Assembly (NCBI GenBank): GCA_036897095.1
Contig: JAYMSP010000089.1
Span: 1 to 64,000, forward strand
Length of the DNA stretch: 64,000 nt
Direction of reading: 5' to 3'
DNA from: Plantago elongata
Lineage: Eukaryota; Streptophyta; Magnoliopsida; Lamiales; Plantaginaceae
Part shown: positions 30,951-41,837 of the stretch, piece after piece
Layout: every line of letters starts with the position of its first letter
Position numbering within the stretch: position 1 is the stretch's first letter
Notes under the pieces: generated by a model
What the model saw: only the letters and a program-made list of their open reading frames with translations
What the model was told of the DNA's origin: nothing
The model's database searches: none
Translations under genes and position numbers: made by a program

Positions 30951-32372
30951 CTAAGGTTCGGCTTTGTCAAAAAAGACCTTGAGATTGACATGAGAAGATC
31001 CATTTTCCTGCAAAGCTTCTGTTGCCAAATGCTTCAATTTAACAGCATTTTGTCTCAATTCTTTGGCCTTTGCTCCATTACTATCCATCACTTCTTCAAT
31101 GCACCTTACTATCTCATCACTCTCAACTAGGCCCTTATTTTCATCAACTGTCACTCTAACTCCAAACTCCCAAACATCTGCTATCAGCTTGGCATTTGTC
31201 CCTTGGTCACTCAGCTGAGGAAATGCCACAACCGGCACCCCACACGACATGCTTTCGAGAGTTGAGTTCCATCCACAGTGCGTCAAGAAACATCCTAAAG
31301 CAGGGTGTGTCAGAACCTTAAGTTGAGAACACCAAGGCACAATTTTGCCTAATTTTTCCAATTCGTCTATACATGATATCTTCTCATCTTGCTGCTCTTT
31401 CATGTTACTGTTTTCTCGTATCACCCAAATAAACGGCCTACCACATTTGATGAGTCCTTTCGCAATTTCTTCCACTTGTGCTTTTGGCACCGTGAACATA
31501 CTGCCAAACGACACGTAAACAACTGACAAATCCGAGTTGGAACTTAGCCAATCTATGTAGTCAACAGATTCCTTGAAAAGATCAGCAGCTGCCGAATTAT
31601 GAACACGATCTGTGCAATCTAAGAAAGCTGATGGAATCAAAGGTCCAATCGGAATCAAATCGAACTTGTCGTCTAAAAATTTGATTGCTTCAGGCTCTAA
31701 GGTGTTGAATGTGTTCACAAGTACCTTTGCTTTCGATTCAGCTTCATCAAGTACTTGAAATTGCTCCTGAAACAAAAATAAAGCAGAAAATGTATCCGAA
31801 CTGGGAAGCAAGAAAGACGGAAAGTCACGTTTCCTAAGGAACGGAACAATTCCAGGAAGCTGAATTTGATGACATTTACCACTAGTAACATCAGTAACTT
31901 CATCTTGAAATCCATGAAAATACTGATAATACACATTCAACACTGTAGCAGGTTGAATAAAAAGAAGAGCACAAGGAACATTTGCCTCACGAGCTACAAT
32001 CGCAGCCCACGGGAGGAGCAGGGTGTAAACCAGGCACGTGACAGGGCGGCCCTGCTCTGCTGAAGTTACAATAGTCTCTCTCAAAGCTTCCGATCCATGT
32101 GATCTAACCCCCGACATGAATTTCTTGCGATCATCTATCGTCTTCCGTTCAAATCCAGGGTCGGATCCATCAGAAAATCCCACAAACCTTAAGCAACCGT
32201 TGGATACTTGTTCCCCCGACACATCGATGGGCATTTTCCGCAGGGAAACGTTGGTTGTTAGGAACGTGACGTCGACTCCAATGGCTATTAGTCTCTTGGC
32301 GAATTCCAGGGTGGGATTAATTGACCCTTGTGAAGGAAATGTTATCAACAGGACATGGCTACGGCACTCCAT
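30951..32372 (-). CDS. UGT-F, UGT75-like glycosyltransferase lacking the catalytic His
   Basis: Intact 473-aa intronless frame of the C-G subgroup. The N-terminal motif reads FPSQGSINP: the catalytic His is Ser17 (codon TCA). The PSPG box (about 347-390) is also altered, FPQLSDQ for FPQWSDQ, so the conserved Trp at box position 41 (about residue 387) is Leu; this residue lies next to the Asp-Gln pair that holds the sugar. The rest is well kept (HCGWNSTLESM, LLPWAAIVAREANVPCALLF). Loss of both a catalytic and a donor-site residue in an otherwise open frame suggests relaxed selection, or a non-catalytic or altered role. TGACGTTTGCCATGA lies 164 bp upstream of the ATG. Confidence 0.88.
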   Translation of the reverse strand: MECRSHVLLITFPSQGSINPTLEFAKRLIAIGVDVTFLTTNVSLRKMPIDVSGEQVSNGCLRFVGFSDGSDPGFERKTIDDRKKFMSGVRSHGSEALRETIVTSAEQGRPVTCLVYTLLLPWAAIVAREANVPCALLFIQPATVLNVYYQYFHGFQDEVTDVTSGKCHQIQLPGIVPFLRKRDFPSFLLPSSDTFSALFLFQEQFQVLDEAESKAKVLVNTFNTLEPEAIKFLDDKFDLIPIGPLIPSAFLDCTDRVHNSAAADLFKESVDYIDWLSSNSDLSVVYVSFGSMFTVPKAQVEEIAKGLIKCGRPFIWVIRENSNMKEQQDEKISCIDELEKLGKIVPWCSQLKVLTHPALGCFLTHCGWNSTLESMSCGVPVVAFPQLSDQGTNAKLIADVWEFGVRVTVDENKGLVESDEIVRCIEEVMDSNGAKAKELRQNAVKLKHLATEALQENGSSHVNLKVFFDKAEP

Positions 32373-32535
32373 GATTGAGAGACAATTGTTGATCTTTCTT
32401 GATTAGTGTTGTTTGTGATTGTCAACTAGTCTTGTGGGATTAATAATATAGTAGTTCATAAAGTATGAGTAAGTTAATAATTCTGATAACATGCAAGTGT
32501 GACCAAATTAAAGTAAGAAGATCTATTCAAATTAG

Positions 32536-32550
32536 TGACGTTTGCCATGA
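32536..32550 (-). promoter_or_regulatory. Shared UGT upstream block (UGT-F copy)
   Basis: TGACGTTTGCCATGA, 164 bp upstream of the UGT-F ATG. Identical to the UGT-D copy. Confidence 0.5.
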
Positions 32551-32777
32551 CAACATCATAACCAACCATAATGTATAGGAGGATACTAATGTCATTAACA
32601 ACCATACTAAGTTGCAGCATTGTCAACTCAATTTGCTGTCTAGAAACATTCATTGTCATGATCCACTGTCTAAAGATGAGCTTGCCTAATGCATATGGTG
32701 CTTTTGTTAGCCACACTTTTGGCAAGATGGACAATAATACACAAAGAAATGATAAAAATGAAAACTAGAAACATCTA

Positions 32778-34205
32778 TTATGGACTTGCTTCAAGCTCTT
32801 TAAGAAAGGCCTTCAGATTGACGTGAGAAGATCCATTTTCCTGCAAAGCTTCACTTGCCAATTGCTTCCATTTCATAGCATTTTCTCTCAGTTCTGTAGC
32901 CTTTGTTCCTTCACTATCCATCACTTCCTCAATGCACCTCGCAATCTCATCACTCTCAACTAGGCCCTTCTTTTCATCAACTGTCACTCTAACACCAAAC
33001 TCCCAAACATCTTCTATCAGCTTGGCATTAGTCCCTTGGTCACTCCACTGAGGAAATGCCACAACGGGTACCCCACACGACATGCTTTCAAGAGTCGAGT
33101 TCCATCCACAGTGCGTCACAAAACACCCTAACGCAGGGTGTGTCAGAACCTTAACTTGAGAACACCAAGGCACGATTTTCCCTAATTTTTCCAACTCATC
33201 TAAGCATGATATCTTCTCATCTTGCTCCTCTTTGGTGCTGTTATTTTCTCTTATTACCCAAATAAACGGCCTGCCACATTCGATTAGTCCTTTTGCAATT
33301 TCTTCCACCTGTGGTTTGGACACCTTGAACAAACTGCCAAACGACACATAGACAACTGATGAATCTGAATTGGAATTCAGCCAATCAATGTACTCAACAG
33401 ATTCCAGGAAAAGATCGGAACCAGCTGATTTATCAACAGCCTCCGTGCAGTCTAAGAAAGCCGATGGAATTAAAGGTCCAATCGAAATTACATCGAATTT
33501 GTCCTTTAGAACATTGATTGCATCAGTCTCTAAGGCGTCAAATGTGTTGAGAATCACCTTTGCTTTCGATTCAGCGTCATCAAGTACTTGAAATTGCTCC
33601 TCAATCATAAATAATCCAGCAAACGTATCCGAACTGGGAAGCAAGAGAGTCGGAAGGTCACGCTTCGTAAGGAACGGAACAATTCCAGGAAACCGAATTT
33701 GATGACATTTACCACAATCAACATCAATAATATCATCTTTAGATCCATGATAATATTGATAATACACATTCAGCACCGTAGCCGGTTGAATCCAAAGAAG
33801 TGCACACGGAACATTCGCCTCTAGAGCCACCATCGCAGCCCACGGGAGCAGCAGGGTGTAAACTAGGGACATGACTGGGCGACCCTGCTCCGCTGAAGTT
33901 AATATAGTCTCTCTCAAAGCCTCCGATCCATGTTCTCTAACCTCCGACATGAATTTCTTGCGATCATCTAGGGACTTCCGTTCAACTCCAGAGTCGAACC
34001 CATCTGAAAATTCCACGAACCTTAAGCAACCGTTGGATATGTGTTCACCTGACGCGGCAATGGGCATTTTTTGGCGGGAGACAATGGTTGTGGCGAACGT
34101 GACGTCGACTCCCATGGCTATAAGCCTCTTGGCGAATTCCATGGTGGGATTTATGTGCCCTTGTGCTGGAAATGTTATCACCAGGACATGACCACGCCGT
34201 TCCAT
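32778..34205 (-). CDS. UGT-G, UGT75-like family 1 glycosyltransferase
   Basis: Intact 475-aa intronless frame. FPAQGHINP (His17) and the PSPG box (about 347-390; WCSQVKVLTHPALGCF, HCGWNSTLESM, FPQWSDQ) are complete, so this is one of the copies expected to be active on UDP-glucose. It is in the C-G subgroup, with local differences in the acceptor half (YYQYYHGSKDDIIDVDCGK for YYQYFHGFQDEVTDVDSGK) that may change substrate choice. The start ATG aligns with those of C, D and F, and its leader shows where UGT-E lost its ATG. Spacing to the UGT-F start is only about 400 bp. A TATA-like TTATATAC near 34315 and the block at 34459 lie upstream. Confidence 0.92.
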   Translation of the reverse strand: MERRGHVLVITFPAQGHINPTMEFAKRLIAMGVDVTFATTIVSRQKMPIAASGEHISNGCLRFVEFSDGFDSGVERKSLDDRKKFMSEVREHGSEALRETILTSAEQGRPVMSLVYTLLLPWAAMVALEANVPCALLWIQPATVLNVYYQYYHGSKDDIIDVDCGKCHQIRFPGIVPFLTKRDLPTLLLPSSDTFAGLFMIEEQFQVLDDAESKAKVILNTFDALETDAINVLKDKFDVISIGPLIPSAFLDCTEAVDKSAGSDLFLESVEYIDWLNSNSDSSVVYVSFGSLFKVSKPQVEEIAKGLIECGRPFIWVIRENNSTKEEQDEKISCLDELEKLGKIVPWCSQVKVLTHPALGCFVTHCGWNSTLESMSCGVPVVAFPQWSDQGTNAKLIEDVWEFGVRVTVDEKKGLVESDEIARCIEEVMDSEGTKATELRENAMKWKQLASEALQENGSSHVNLKAFLKELEASP

Positions 34206-34458
34206 GATTAATGCGAGGAATTTCCTGATCTTTGTTATGCTAGTGAGTAGTGACTAATGAGAAGTGACTTAGTGTTATTTGTGGTTGTGAGTTGGTAATG
34301 GTATTGCATGATTAATTATTATATACAAGTTGCAGTACTGTTATTAACTCAAGTTATTGGCTTAATATTGGGAAAATTGGGATCTTAGCATGTACCAAGT
34401 TGCGAGTGTGATCGGCAACGTTAATGTATAATATCTAAGAAGACAAAGTCCAAACTAA

Positions 34459-34473
34459 TGACGTTTGCGATGA
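34459..34473 (-). promoter_or_regulatory. Shared UGT upstream block (UGT-G copy)
   Basis: TGACGTTTGCGATGA, one mismatch from the D and F copies, 254 bp upstream of the UGT-G ATG. Confidence 0.5.
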
Positions 34474-35114
34474 CGATTTTTAAGTAAACAAAAGTGGTTT
34501 GAACGACAACCTGACGAGGGTTAATTGGCCATCAAGAAAGTAATATTGATTACCCCGCCCCTTGAAGAAACGATATCTCATGAAATCCGTTCATTTGCTC
34601 ATATATCTCGAATGGACATGCTTCTAACACGTTAAATGTATAAAGTTTTACATCACGGAGTATGTAATTATGAATATTCGCAGTTAAACATAATTTGTGG
34701 TCTGGATTGTACGTAGAAACGTTCATTATAGTGTAATAATCATGATCCACTATTTCAGTTTGTCTGATATTAGACTTGTCCTTCCATGACACATCAAGAT
34801 CACGAGTTGGTGAATAAGATGTTTGTGTGGTTGTGTCAGTACGTGAATTTATTCAAGAGACGTGATTGAGATGCAAGGATAAGTGTTACCTAGCCACAAA
34901 ATTTATACACCCAGATGATCATCTTTTGCATTTTTTATCAATCGACTTTTCTTTTATTTCAGCTTCAGGTCAAAGTGATAAAGTTCCATAACAGACAACT
35001 TTACAGTGGACCATTACTTATTTTCTTTCACAAGTAGTTAGTATTGGCTAGTATTCTAACTAATTTGTTGGGTAGTATGTACTTAGCTAGTAAAATTTTC
35101 ACTCAAAGATCATT

Positions 35115-35190
35115 GTTTCTTTCGAAAGGGTGACTCAAACCCGATCTATTGGTTAGAGGTGAAGCGTCTTATCAACTGCACATCATTATC
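35115..35190 (-). repeat. tRNA-derived SINE-like fragment
   Basis: On the minus strand GTGCAGTTGATAAGACGC (decayed A box) is followed by ATCGGGTTTGAGTC (B-box-like). It resembles the fragment at 10415-10500. Confidence 0.35.
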
Positions 35191-35366
35191 TCTAATATCA
35201 TTAGGTTAATATGTCTTGAATAGTAAACATGCATGGTTTGCATATGAATTCGGGTGTAATAATTCATCACCAAAGCATAGCCTTGCAAAGGATAAATGTT
35301 ATGATAGAACAATCTAAAGGAATCCACATAATGTTATTAAAAATGGATGCTTGTGACTATGTAGCA

Positions 35367-36779
35367 CTATGAAGCTTCAAAAAAGGCCTTAAGATTGACA
35401 TATGAAGATCCATGGTCCTGCAAAGCTTCTCTTGCCAAATGCTTCCATTTCATAGCATTTTCTCTCAATTCTTTAGCCTTTGTTCCTTCACTATCCATCA
35501 CTTCCTCAATGCACCTCACAATCTCATCACTCTCAACTAAGCCCTTCTTTTCATCAACTGTCACTCTAACTCCTGTCCTCCACACATCTTCTATCAACTT
35601 TGCATTGGTCCCTTGGTCTGTCCAATGAGGAAATGCCACGACCGGCACGCCACACGAGATGCTCTCCAAAGTTGAGTTCCATCCACAATGCGTCACAAAG
35701 CACCCTAGCGAAGGGTGCGTAAGCACATCAAGTTGAGAACACCAAGGCACAATTCTCCCCAATTTCTCCAACTCACCTATACAACTCAACTTCTCCTGAC
35801 CTTCATCATTTGAGCTATTGTTATCACGTATCACCCATAGAAAAGGCCTCCCGCATTCCAATAGACCTTTTGCGATTTCCTCAAGTTGTGGCTTCTCCAG
35901 CTTCAGTAAGCTGCCAAATGACACGTAGACAACAGACGCCTCATCGTTGGACCCCAACCAGTCGAGATAATCAACTGATTCACTGAACAAATCGCCACCA
36001 ACTGACTTGCCTTTCAAATCTGCACTACCACCTACAAAAGCAGGCGGAATCAGAGGTCCAACTCCAATCAAGTCGTAGCCCTCGATAGCTTTTAGCGCAT
36101 CTGTCTCCAATGCATCGAACGTGTTAACTAGCACCTTCGGCTTGGATACCACTTCGTCTAGTATTCGTAGCTGCTCATCGAACAAAGCAAGAGCCGAGAC
36201 ATACATATCTGAAGTGGAAGGAAGCAAGAAGGATGGAACGTCACTTCTTGAAAGCTCAACCACTCCAGGCAGAGTTATCTTACCACCATCACTAATGTTC
36301 TCAATTTCATCCTTAAATCCATGAAAGTACCAATAGTAAACACCCAACACAGTGGCAGGTTGAATCCATAGAAGTGCACTAGGTATGTTTGATTCTTGAG
36401 CAACCTGAGCAGCCCAAGGGAGCAACAAAGTGTAAACCAAGCACGTAACAGGCCGACCCTGTTTAGCCGAATTTACTATGGTCTCTCTCAGAGCTTCCGA
36501 TCCACGTACCTTAATCTCCGACATGTAGTGCTTGGCATCGTCCACACCAATACTAAACCCGTCATCGAATCCATCTGAGAACCCCGCAAAAGTCAGTCCA
36601 CCACGTGCTTGCTCATTGGCTGTTTTTGCGATGGACATGCGCTGCAGTGCATATACACTCGTGGAAAACGTGACGCCGATTCCCATGCTTACGAGCCGCT
36701 TTGCAAAATGCAAGGCAGGATTGATGTGGCCTTGAGCTGGAAATGTTACCAGCAGGACATGAGTACTCTTACTGGCCAT
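35367..36779 (-). CDS. UGT-H, UGT75-like family 1 glycosyltransferase
   Basis: Intact 470-aa intronless frame and the most canonical member of the array. FPAQGHINP carries His18, the group-L block reads LLPWAAQVAQESNIPSALLW, and the PSPG box spans 346-389 (WCSQLDVLTHPSLGCF, HCGWNSTLESI, FPHWTDQ) with the DQ end of UDP-glucose users. It lacks the FQDEVTDVDSGK-type block of C-G and the small deletions of A/B, so it may be nearest the ancestral gene. UGT75 enzymes glucosylate carboxyls and hydroxyls of phenolics, anthocyanidins, auxin or crocetin; the acceptor here cannot be told. The minus-strand TATA-like CTATATATT lies about 70-75 bp upstream and TGACGTTTGAGATGA 195 bp upstream. It is the member next to DXR. 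Confidence 0.93.
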   Translation of the reverse strand: MASKSTHVLLVTFPAQGHINPALHFAKRLVSMGIGVTFSTSVYALQRMSIAKTANEQARGGLTFAGFSDGFDDGFSIGVDDAKHYMSEIKVRGSEALRETIVNSAKQGRPVTCLVYTLLLPWAAQVAQESNIPSALLWIQPATVLGVYYWYFHGFKDEIENISDGGKITLPGVVELSRSDVPSFLLPSTSDMYVSALALFDEQLRILDEVVSKPKVLVNTFDALETDALKAIEGYDLIGVGPLIPPAFVGGSADLKGKSVGGDLFSESVDYLDWLGSNDEASVVYVSFGSLLKLEKPQLEEIAKGLLECGRPFLWVIRDNNSSNDEGQEKLSCIGELEKLGRIVPWCSQLDVLTHPSLGCFVTHCGWNSTLESISCGVPVVAFPHWTDQGTNAKLIEDVWRTGVRVTVDEKKGLVESDEIVRCIEEVMDSEGTKAKELRENAMKWKHLAREALQDHGSSYVNLKAFFEAS

Positions 36780-36847
36780 AGCTGGTGAAGTATGTGTGAA
36801 TAGTGATGATAAGTTTGTAGTATGGACTGTTGATACTGCTTATGGCA

Positions 36848-36857
36848 ATATATAGCA
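36848..36857 (-). promoter_or_regulatory. TATA box of UGT-H
   Basis: GCTATATATT on the minus strand about 70-78 bp upstream of the UGT-H ATG. Confidence 0.5.
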
Positions 36858-36973
36858 TCTGGTTGGTCCCTATCAACTTTCGGTCACCTTATATTTCCCA
36901 TTCGTTTCACATAACATAATCACTACCCTTTCGTTTTGCGAAACAGACCCGTAATGTTGTCAATTAGTTAAAG

Positions 36974-36988
36974 TGACGTTTGAGATGA
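36974..36988 (-). promoter_or_regulatory. Shared UGT upstream block (UGT-H copy)
   Basis: TGACGTTTGAGATGA, 195 bp upstream of the UGT-H ATG. It matches the D and F copies except in the two central bases. Its presence here, in a different subgroup, suggests it predates the array's expansion. Confidence 0.5.
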
Positions 36989-38045
36989 CATGATATTGAA
37001 GCTAACATACGTACGTACACACTTCATCAAGTGAATAGATTGCAGTGGATCATCACGGTTACCAAGTGAAAACGATTTAAAAAGCAATAGATCTGTCTGG
37101 TTTTGTCTGAGCGTGACCAATAAAAAATGCATTTGAATTATGCAGCCAGTTGGATTCTCTTTCCTGGAACAAGAGAAGCCTGTTCTTGGTCCCCTTATTA
37201 CAATGTGGCCATACTCAATTTTGGTTCACTCATCAACTGTACTTTACAATTGAGTTCATGAATCTCAGTTTTCTCTTCTAAGAGGACAATTTTGTTTTGA
37301 AAATCCATCTAAACGTTTTGTTCTCATGTAGGAGAGTCTACATAACTTATGGAGTCATAAGTTGGTCGAACAGTTAAGAAACTAAACGAGCAAGTAGCAT
37401 GTCTACAAATCTAATAGTGGACCTTGTCAAGGTAATTATAATCCGGATTTCCCAGTTAACTAAGGAGACTCAAGACTTGAAATAGGGTGGAGATGATCAT
37501 TCGAAAGACTCTTCTCAAAATTATAAACTTCATTCAACATCGAACTTGTACACAAAACATAGTGAGAAAAGTGGATTTCTCAGAGAGAAAAAAGGAAAGA
37601 GGAGAAAAGTGGGCCTTCTTTCTTATATCACTGGACTTGTGCACCAGATCAACATATGTTGCCTCAGTCATTGAAATGTAATTTTAAGCCCAACCCATTT
37701 TGCCACTCAGCAAAGTTAACAGCACAAAACATTTGTGTTTGCAATGAGTTTATTATTGTATAATATCATTAATCATATTTTGTGTTTTCTGGTTGTTGTG
37801 TGTTTCCAGTAAAAAATCTTGTTGAATCCCAAATGTGTAGCTTAAATCTACATTTCAATGACTGGGGCGACATATCTTGATGTGATTTTGTTATCACCAG
37901 TTAGATGGCTCTTTTCCACCATTACAAATGCTCACATATTTCTCTCCTCTCCCTATTTCACAGTGCTTTTATCTTGCACTCCATTTCTCCCAATTTTTTA
38001 AAATCTATTTCTAGGTTACTCCATTCTAGCATCTCCTCGCCTAGC

Positions 38046-41000
38046 TCATACCAGAACAGGAGTAGCCTTTAGCTGCAAACCAGCAGCATAATCTCGTGCC
38101 CACAGGTCATAGTGCACGATTTCCTCCAGAGAAGGCGAAGTCACCAACTCTGCTTGATGCTTGCTGCAAGTTAGCTCCACAACTTTGAATATGTCCAGGT
38201 AACTGATCCTGCAAGATGAATAAAGCTTATAAGCCGTGAGCAATCCCCCTGGTGTGGAGCTTTTCGAAGGTGACTAATTGCATTTGGAATTATTTCCAAA
38301 TGCTAATATCTGCTATATGCCTAAACTGCTAAACAGTTCAGGATATCAGGCAGTAAAGATATATTCTCTCCATATGTAGAAAAGCTTTTGGTGAGAAAAT
38401 GCAGATTTCTCACCAAACATTAAATTAAATCAGACAGCCAACAACATGCAACTCGAGAAAAGTTGGAAATTTTAAATATTTAGCAGAGAATTTCAAGAAC
38501 ATGAGATGAGGCCAAGGATAAACGAACGTACTTTTCATCAATAAACATTTCTACAGCTTTCTCATTGGCAGCACTAAGAACCCCGGTCATTGTTCCTCCT
38601 GCTCGCCCGGCAGAATAAGCCAAGTCCATGGATGGATACTTTACATTGTCAGGAGATTTGAATGTAAGAGAGCCAAGCCTGAATGATCAAATTTAGAATT
38701 CAGATTTAAGAATGGAAGCTTATATTTGTAGCCAAGACAAGGCAAATAAAAAATATACTAATACTATATGAAGAAAGGGCATAGTGATTACTTGCAAAGG
38801 TCGAGCCGAGGCCATGTAATCTCAGAGCAATAAACTCTTTCCGGCCATGACAAAGTGTACAAAATTGGTAAGCGCATGTCAGGCCACCCCAATTGAGCCA
38901 ATATGCTTGAATCTTGTGTCTCAATCATCGAATGTATGATTGATTGTGGGTGGATGACGATATCAATGTCATCATATTCAGCACCAAAAAGATAGTGAGC
39001 TTCAATAACTTCAAGACCCTGTCAAGAAAAATTGATACAACTTGTGTCAACAAAGCAGTCATGTGGGCGTGGTTGTTCAAGAAACATTACGATATTGTAT
39101 GTACTCACTTCCTGGTGGTACAATATATATTATTCCAAAACAATATTTGGTACTCATGAAGCCATCTGTAAGACAAAAGAGATCAATGTGTACCTTATTA
39201 AAGAGTGTGGCTGAGTCAACAGTAATCTTTTTCCCCATGTTCCAGTTGGGATGTTTCAAAGCATCTGCCACTTTCACGTCTTTTAACTTTTCAACTGGCA
39301 GATCCCTAAGAGTGATGAAGTCATAAAATTGTCAACCACTAACAGCCTGGCAGGTGATATGCTCTCCTTTACTACCAGCAAAGAGTAACACATTTTATCC
39401 GACAAAAATGCATACCTAAAAGCACCCCCTGATGCAGTCAGAATAACACGCCTGAGAGCACCTTCTGGCAAGCCTTGAATACACTGAAAACAAAAACATT
39501 GAGCTCTACGAATCAGCACGAGGAACATGTTCAGAAAGATGTAGACAGAAGAAATACTCCTACATATGGGCCTATTTGATATATCACCCAAAGTACTACA
39601 GACTATTTTTTTCAGTAATTACCTGAAATATAGCAGAATGCTCTGAATCCGCTGGAAGAATCTTCACTTTATGCTTATGTGCAAGAGGGAGGACAAAAGG
39701 GCCTCCAGCAATCAGTGTCTCCTTATTTGCCAAAGCAATGTCTTTTCCAGCTTCTATGGCTGCCACAGTAGGCTGCAAGTGAAGATTACAGGTTAGAGTA
39801 AGATTCTTTTTTGTAAAATCATAATTATTAGATTCTTAGAAATATATTGCTTTAATTTTTTCATTTTCACAACATTTTCAGTCAATAATTTCTTGGTGAA
39901 GTCGAAAAATGTCAAGCAATCTGTTTTGCAACACTATACGGAGTCATTGTCCAAGACCTACATAATAGAGCTAGAAACCAAAAAATACGACTACAAGAAA
40001 AACATGAGGTCCTCCTACAAAGAATAGCATGCCAACAATAGATATGGTGGTCTCTTTTAGGAATTCAACATCTCCTGTATTTATATCTGACAATAGTGCC
40101 ACATACAGAAGCTGCTTGGACACTTTCGGGATTGATATAAGGGTAAAAAAAGGTGCAAAGCTGAACGGACACATTAGAATTTAAAAGTGTAACGAAATAC
40201 TGACATTAACCCCTACCGAGGTGTATCGACACTGACAACAGATCCACTCGGAATTTACGAATGGAGTTTATGTACAACTAGATAAGCACCGGAACTTACC
40301 TTTAAACCAGCACATCCAACAATTCCAGTAACTACGGTTGCAGCATCTGGATGGCGAGCAACCTGGGTGAATAATCACAGTGACATGTAGCTTGTGAATA
40401 TAACAAACCACTCAAAAAACACCATGATAATGCAACTAATTAAAAAGCTGACCTCGATGATTCCCTGCTCTCCAGGAATTATCTCTGGCATGTGTTCAAA
40501 ATCAGCCAGAGCCTCCTTAAGCTCATCAATCAATGACTCATCTCGAATAGAAACTAGATCGGGTTTGAAGGTTCTTATCTGCAAAATAACTCATGTAATT
40601 AGATGAGTACCGTTTAAGGCAAAAGTACACAAGTTGATGCTACTCTGAGTTGTACTAAAAAACAACTAGGCAGTATGGTGATATGTGCATACTACATAGT
40701 TGAGTTGGCAAAATATCCATTCAATCACCAAAATAATATGCAAATGACAGAAAACTCTTGATATAAGCACCTGGTCGGCAAGAAGAGTCACGTTTGATCC
40801 AGCTGCAAGCGCCACAACTCTGAACTTCTCAGGATTTTCGGCAACAATGTCCAATGTCTGTAAAATAAAACTTGGTATATAAGCATCCTCAGTGGCTAAA
40901 CATATAGTACTGTAAAAAAACAAGTGAAACAACATATTTAAATCCTCTAGTAACATGGAGACAGAATACTTCATGATCAGATGAAGGCATGTGCATTTAA

Positions 41001-41837
41001 GCCAAAACAATTACAGTCTACTCAATGCACATAAGTTTGTTAACACCAAAAAAAAAAAAAAAAAATGAAAAAAAAAAAGCTTAGGCTATTTTACCTGTGT
41101 TCCAATGGAGCCAGTTGATCCAACAATCGAAATAGGCTTAGGACCATCCCATGTCTTACGGCCTGAATCAACCACAGCCGTCCCTGGCCAAGCTGAAGGC
41201 GGCCCTTGTGCAGAACATTGGACTCTACTAGCAGCACTGCATCCACTTTCCTTTCGCTTCAAAGCAAAACTTCCTGAAAACAATGCACCATATATCTCTA
41301 TGACTTTAGCATCTCATATCAAATACTATAAACCAAATAACATAAAACATTTCTTAGCTAATTGCAGGTGGAGATAAAATCATATGATTACAAAATTTCT
41401 CAAAATTAAACTCTATAACATGAAAAAAAAAAAAAAAAAGTGATCTTTACACAAAGACAAAAATGAAAATGAGTATATCATGTACATTCTTAGCTGGAAA
41501 ATACAAAAGATGCCACAAAGAGATGCAAAAGGACAAAACAGTTATCCCAACAAATTATATCAAATTCCAGAAACAGCTCCCAAACCGGCAGCATTCCCAA
41601 TCATCTCCGGTGCAAAATAAAAGAGCGAACTTTAATGAATCCCACATAATAAATCAACAAATTAGCCACCTTTCCACAATCAATCAACCAAGAGCCTAAA
41701 AATGAAAAAAAAAAAAATGGGTTGTAAAATTGACATATACCTTGTAGCTTGGAAAGGCTAATAGTGGATTTAGAAGAGTCGAAGAAAGACAGAGACTTGA
41801 TTTCAGTGGGCGAAAGCAAATTCAAAGCCATAGCCAT
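38046..41837 (-). CDS. DXR: 1-deoxy-D-xylulose 5-phosphate reductoisomerase, plastid precursor
   Basis: Eleven exons on the minus strand: 41741-41837, 41095-41273, 40771-40857, 40453-40578, 40300-40362, 39623-39772, 39416-39483, 39194-39305, 38792-39018, 38532-38678 and 38046-38208. They join to 1419 bp (472 aa), the family's usual length. The enzyme converts DXP to MEP with NADPH, the committed step of the plastid isoprenoid pathway. Visible parts: Ser-rich transit peptide ([20 protein letters not shown]), CSAQ and a Pro-rich PPSAWP segment, the NADPH motif GSTGSIGTQ (84-92), the metal/substrate motif [12 protein letters not shown] (223-234) and [23 protein letters not shown] (41837) and MALN (41831) are both possible starts. 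One residue is unusual: AFRDLPVEK where most plants have RDWPVEK. Leader repeats lie at 41908-41950. Confidence 0.96.

Larger units (their letters stand above)
34206..35366. other. UGT-G upstream region and UGT-H 3' flank
   Basis: No gene. It holds the shared block (34459-34473) and a SINE-like fragment near 35115-35190. An 80-codon minus-strand open frame at 34550-34792 has no family signature. Confidence 0.4.
36780..38045. other. UGT-H upstream region and DXR 3' flank
   Basis: UGT-H promoter elements (above), then about 1 kb without a recognisable gene up to the DXR stop codon. The part next to 38046 is the likely DXR 3' UTR. Confidence 0.4.

Noticed and set aside
35395-35628. Plus-strand open frames antisense to the UGT genes, recurring at the same place in each copy
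   Set aside because: They recur because the paralogues share sequence; they are shadows of the conserved sense codons, not antisense genes.
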